64,000 bases of DNA from Amblyornis subalaris (taxonomy: Eukaryota; Chordata; Aves; Passeriformes; Ptilonorhynchidae), in NCBI GenBank assembly GCA_018881555.1, contig JACAXG010000122.1, positions 2,385,051 through 2,449,050 on the forward strand. The letters run 5' to 3'. How positions within the stretch are numbered: position 1 is the stretch's first letter; every line of letters begins with the position of its first letter. The notes under the pieces are model-generated. The model was not told the DNA's origin and made no database searches. It saw only the letters and a list, made by a program, of their open reading frames with translations. Positions 62,350 to 64,000 of the stretch are shown piece by piece. A program made the translations under genes and the position numbers.

Positions 62350-63910
62350 TTCCGTGTGAGAAGGGCTTGCCCACACATTTGCCATTTGCAATTGGTACTT
62401 TGTTCGTGGATGCCAAAGATAGGACTAGAAGCACTTTGGACATGCCTATAATTCACCTCTGTCATAAGGTGGATTTGACAGTCTCTCTGTCAAATTCAGA
62501 CACATTGCAGCCTAGTCAGTTGCAGTGATGCACACGTTGTCATGGGTGTAAAAGATGTATCCATACATCTTTGTTATGTCATACCAGCCATCTTGATCAG
62601 AAGATAGATTTATCCTACCTAAGTTTTGGTAGGGCACTGAATAGTGAGACACAAGCACACCTGTAAATCAATCCCCAAAGGTAACATGGAAATCAGCAGC
62701 CAGCTAAAGTGACTGTGGTTGAATGAGGAGCTAGTAGCAAGTTAGTCATCTGCAGATGACAATTGACAGTGATTGAAGAGAGTTACAAAGTGCCATTCAT
62801 CCTGTAACCATAGCAAACCCAAAACATTGTAAGTATTCAAACTTTTCAGCAAATTAGTTTTGACTGTTAACCCACCATTTTGTGCATGGCTTTCTAAAAA
62901 GGGACAGCTGATTGAACTGGAAGGCACTTGCGTAAAGACAGACCATTAAATGAATATTTCAGAAAATCAGATTTGAAATCCATCAACACAAGAGCATTCT
63001 CATTGAAGACACATAATCTCTAGGAAATGCCTTCTCTAAACTACTGAATAGCAGCAGCTGGTGACCAGAAAGAGCCAAACTGAGGTATAGTTATTTTAAA
63101 AGATTGGTGGTAAAGGCAAGTAAATAAATAAATAAATAAACTATGGAGAAAAGCAGTGTAAGCAAATACCATGCAGAAAAGAAATGCCCTCAAATCAGAA
63201 TCAAGTTTGGGGATATTAAATCAGTGCTAAGCTAAGGGTCAGAAGAATAAAAGTAGAGACATGAACACAAATTCTTCACTAGCCAAATTAGATATAACGG
63301 ATGGGCCAAAACATGTTATTAAGGTTGGTTCAGGACAGAGACTTGAAGTATGACTCAGTTTGGTGTGTAACATATATGACTGCTTGCCTCTAGCTGTAGA
63401 AGCCCAGAAGATAAGGGGCTGCTGTGCATGTCTCAAACACTGATAGCTGGATAGCTGGGAGCTAGACAAGGACTGATAGTAAGAACTTGCTGTGAGAAAG
63501 AATAGAAAATGACTGGAGAAGGGGACCATGCAGAGGTAGGGCAGTACTTTTCTGGGTCAAACACCCTTGTTCTCGCTCCTGGAGATAAGCATGACACAGT
63601 ACAGCACAGGTGCAGGAATGAGGACAAAAACCAGGCATGGACTGTCACCTAAAGGTCAACCCAATAGGGGTGAGATCAAGATCACCAAAGACCCCTGAAA
63701 CCCTCTGACTCATTTTCACAAAGGTTTAGAACAAACTGTGCATGACAAATAATTTGCATTTAAAGTGAGAAACTGAGGAACTTAGCTCCAGGGTGGGGAA
63801 ACTTGTCTATAAAATGTACCTCCATGAAGCCCAGGTGATGCCTCCAGAACCCTGTAACACCTCCTCAGCTGAATCAATGAATCAATGCTGGAGCCAGAAC
63901 TGGTGATCTT
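62350..63910. other. Intergenic DNA, no gene seen
   Basis: Unique sequence with the (TAAA)n at 63118. No repeat family was recognised before the terminal CCTT tract. Confidence 0.5.
63118..63141. repeat. (TAAA)n microsatellite
   Basis: Six perfect AAAT/TAAA units in a row, 24 bases. Confidence 0.95.
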
Positions 63911-64000
63911 TTGCCTGCCTGCCTTCCTTCCTTTCCTTCCTTCCCTCCTTCCTTCCTCCCTTCCTTCCTTCCTTCCTTCCTTCCTTCCTTCCTTCCTTCC
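63911..64000. repeat. CCTT/GGAA microsatellite, cut by the window edge
   Basis: The stretch goes from TGCCTGCC into CCTTCCTTCC units with a few CTCC and TTTCC interruptions, then pure TTCC to the last base. True length is unknown. Confidence 0.97.

Noticed and set aside
1..64000. tRNA genes, rRNA genes, CRISPR arrays, bacterial or phage systems
   Set aside because: None of the expected motifs were seen; base composition and repeats are those of avian nuclear DNA.

Overview
The window is vertebrate nuclear DNA, almost certainly from a bird. It carries several CR1 LINE copies ending in degenerate ATTCTGTG-type 8-mers, and solo LTRs of avian ERVL type (one begins, on its own strand, TGTCCTAGTTTCAGCC). 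Nearly all of it is non-coding. No bacterial-style operon, CRISPR array, rRNA or tRNA gene was seen.

The one coding segment I can name is a 45-base start exon on the minus strand at 45566-45610. It reads MAEAELHKERLQAIA and runs straight into a GTAAGT splice donor. This is the N-terminus of paralemmin-2 (PALM2, now PALM2AKAP2). Positions 45565 down to 1 are therefore read as PALM2 intron 1, and positions above about 45.7 kb as PALM2 5' UTR, promoter and upstream DNA. PALM2 lies in human 9q31, which corresponds to the avian Z chromosome, so a Z location is inferred.

Layout, left to right: (a) 1-37 kb, intron sequence with two solo LTRs of one family (7738-8579 and 28091-28705), a different solo LTR (23308-24023), three CR1 copies (13.1, 20.2 and 29.9 kb) and a TG/TA microsatellite at 35.1 kb. 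(b) 37.08-37.58 kb, an intronic CpG island followed by a consensus plus-strand splice donor; this may be an alternative or antisense promoter. (c) 44.4 kb, an uninterrupted (CAG)19. (d) 45.56-46.55 kb, the PALM2 start exon, its pyrimidine-rich leader and a CpG-rich upstream zone with divergent plus-strand promoter and donor signals. A candidate plus-strand exon lies at 48584-48672. (e) 51.3-52.6 kb, a long CR1 copy with recognisable reverse-transcriptase motifs. (f) 52753-52889, a candidate minus-strand exon that would encode one transmembrane helix. (g) 59.8-61.3 kb, a CR1 split by two antisense CR1 fragments. (h) 61883-62344, an ERVL-type solo LTR. (i) A GGAA/CCTT microsatellite running off the right edge.

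The genes do not form a functional cluster. The window is one gene's 5' end embedded in repeats. The most informative features are the PALM2 start exon, the second CpG island inside its first intron, the unbroken CAG tract between the two promoters, and the nested and solo insertions whose target-site duplications can still be read.
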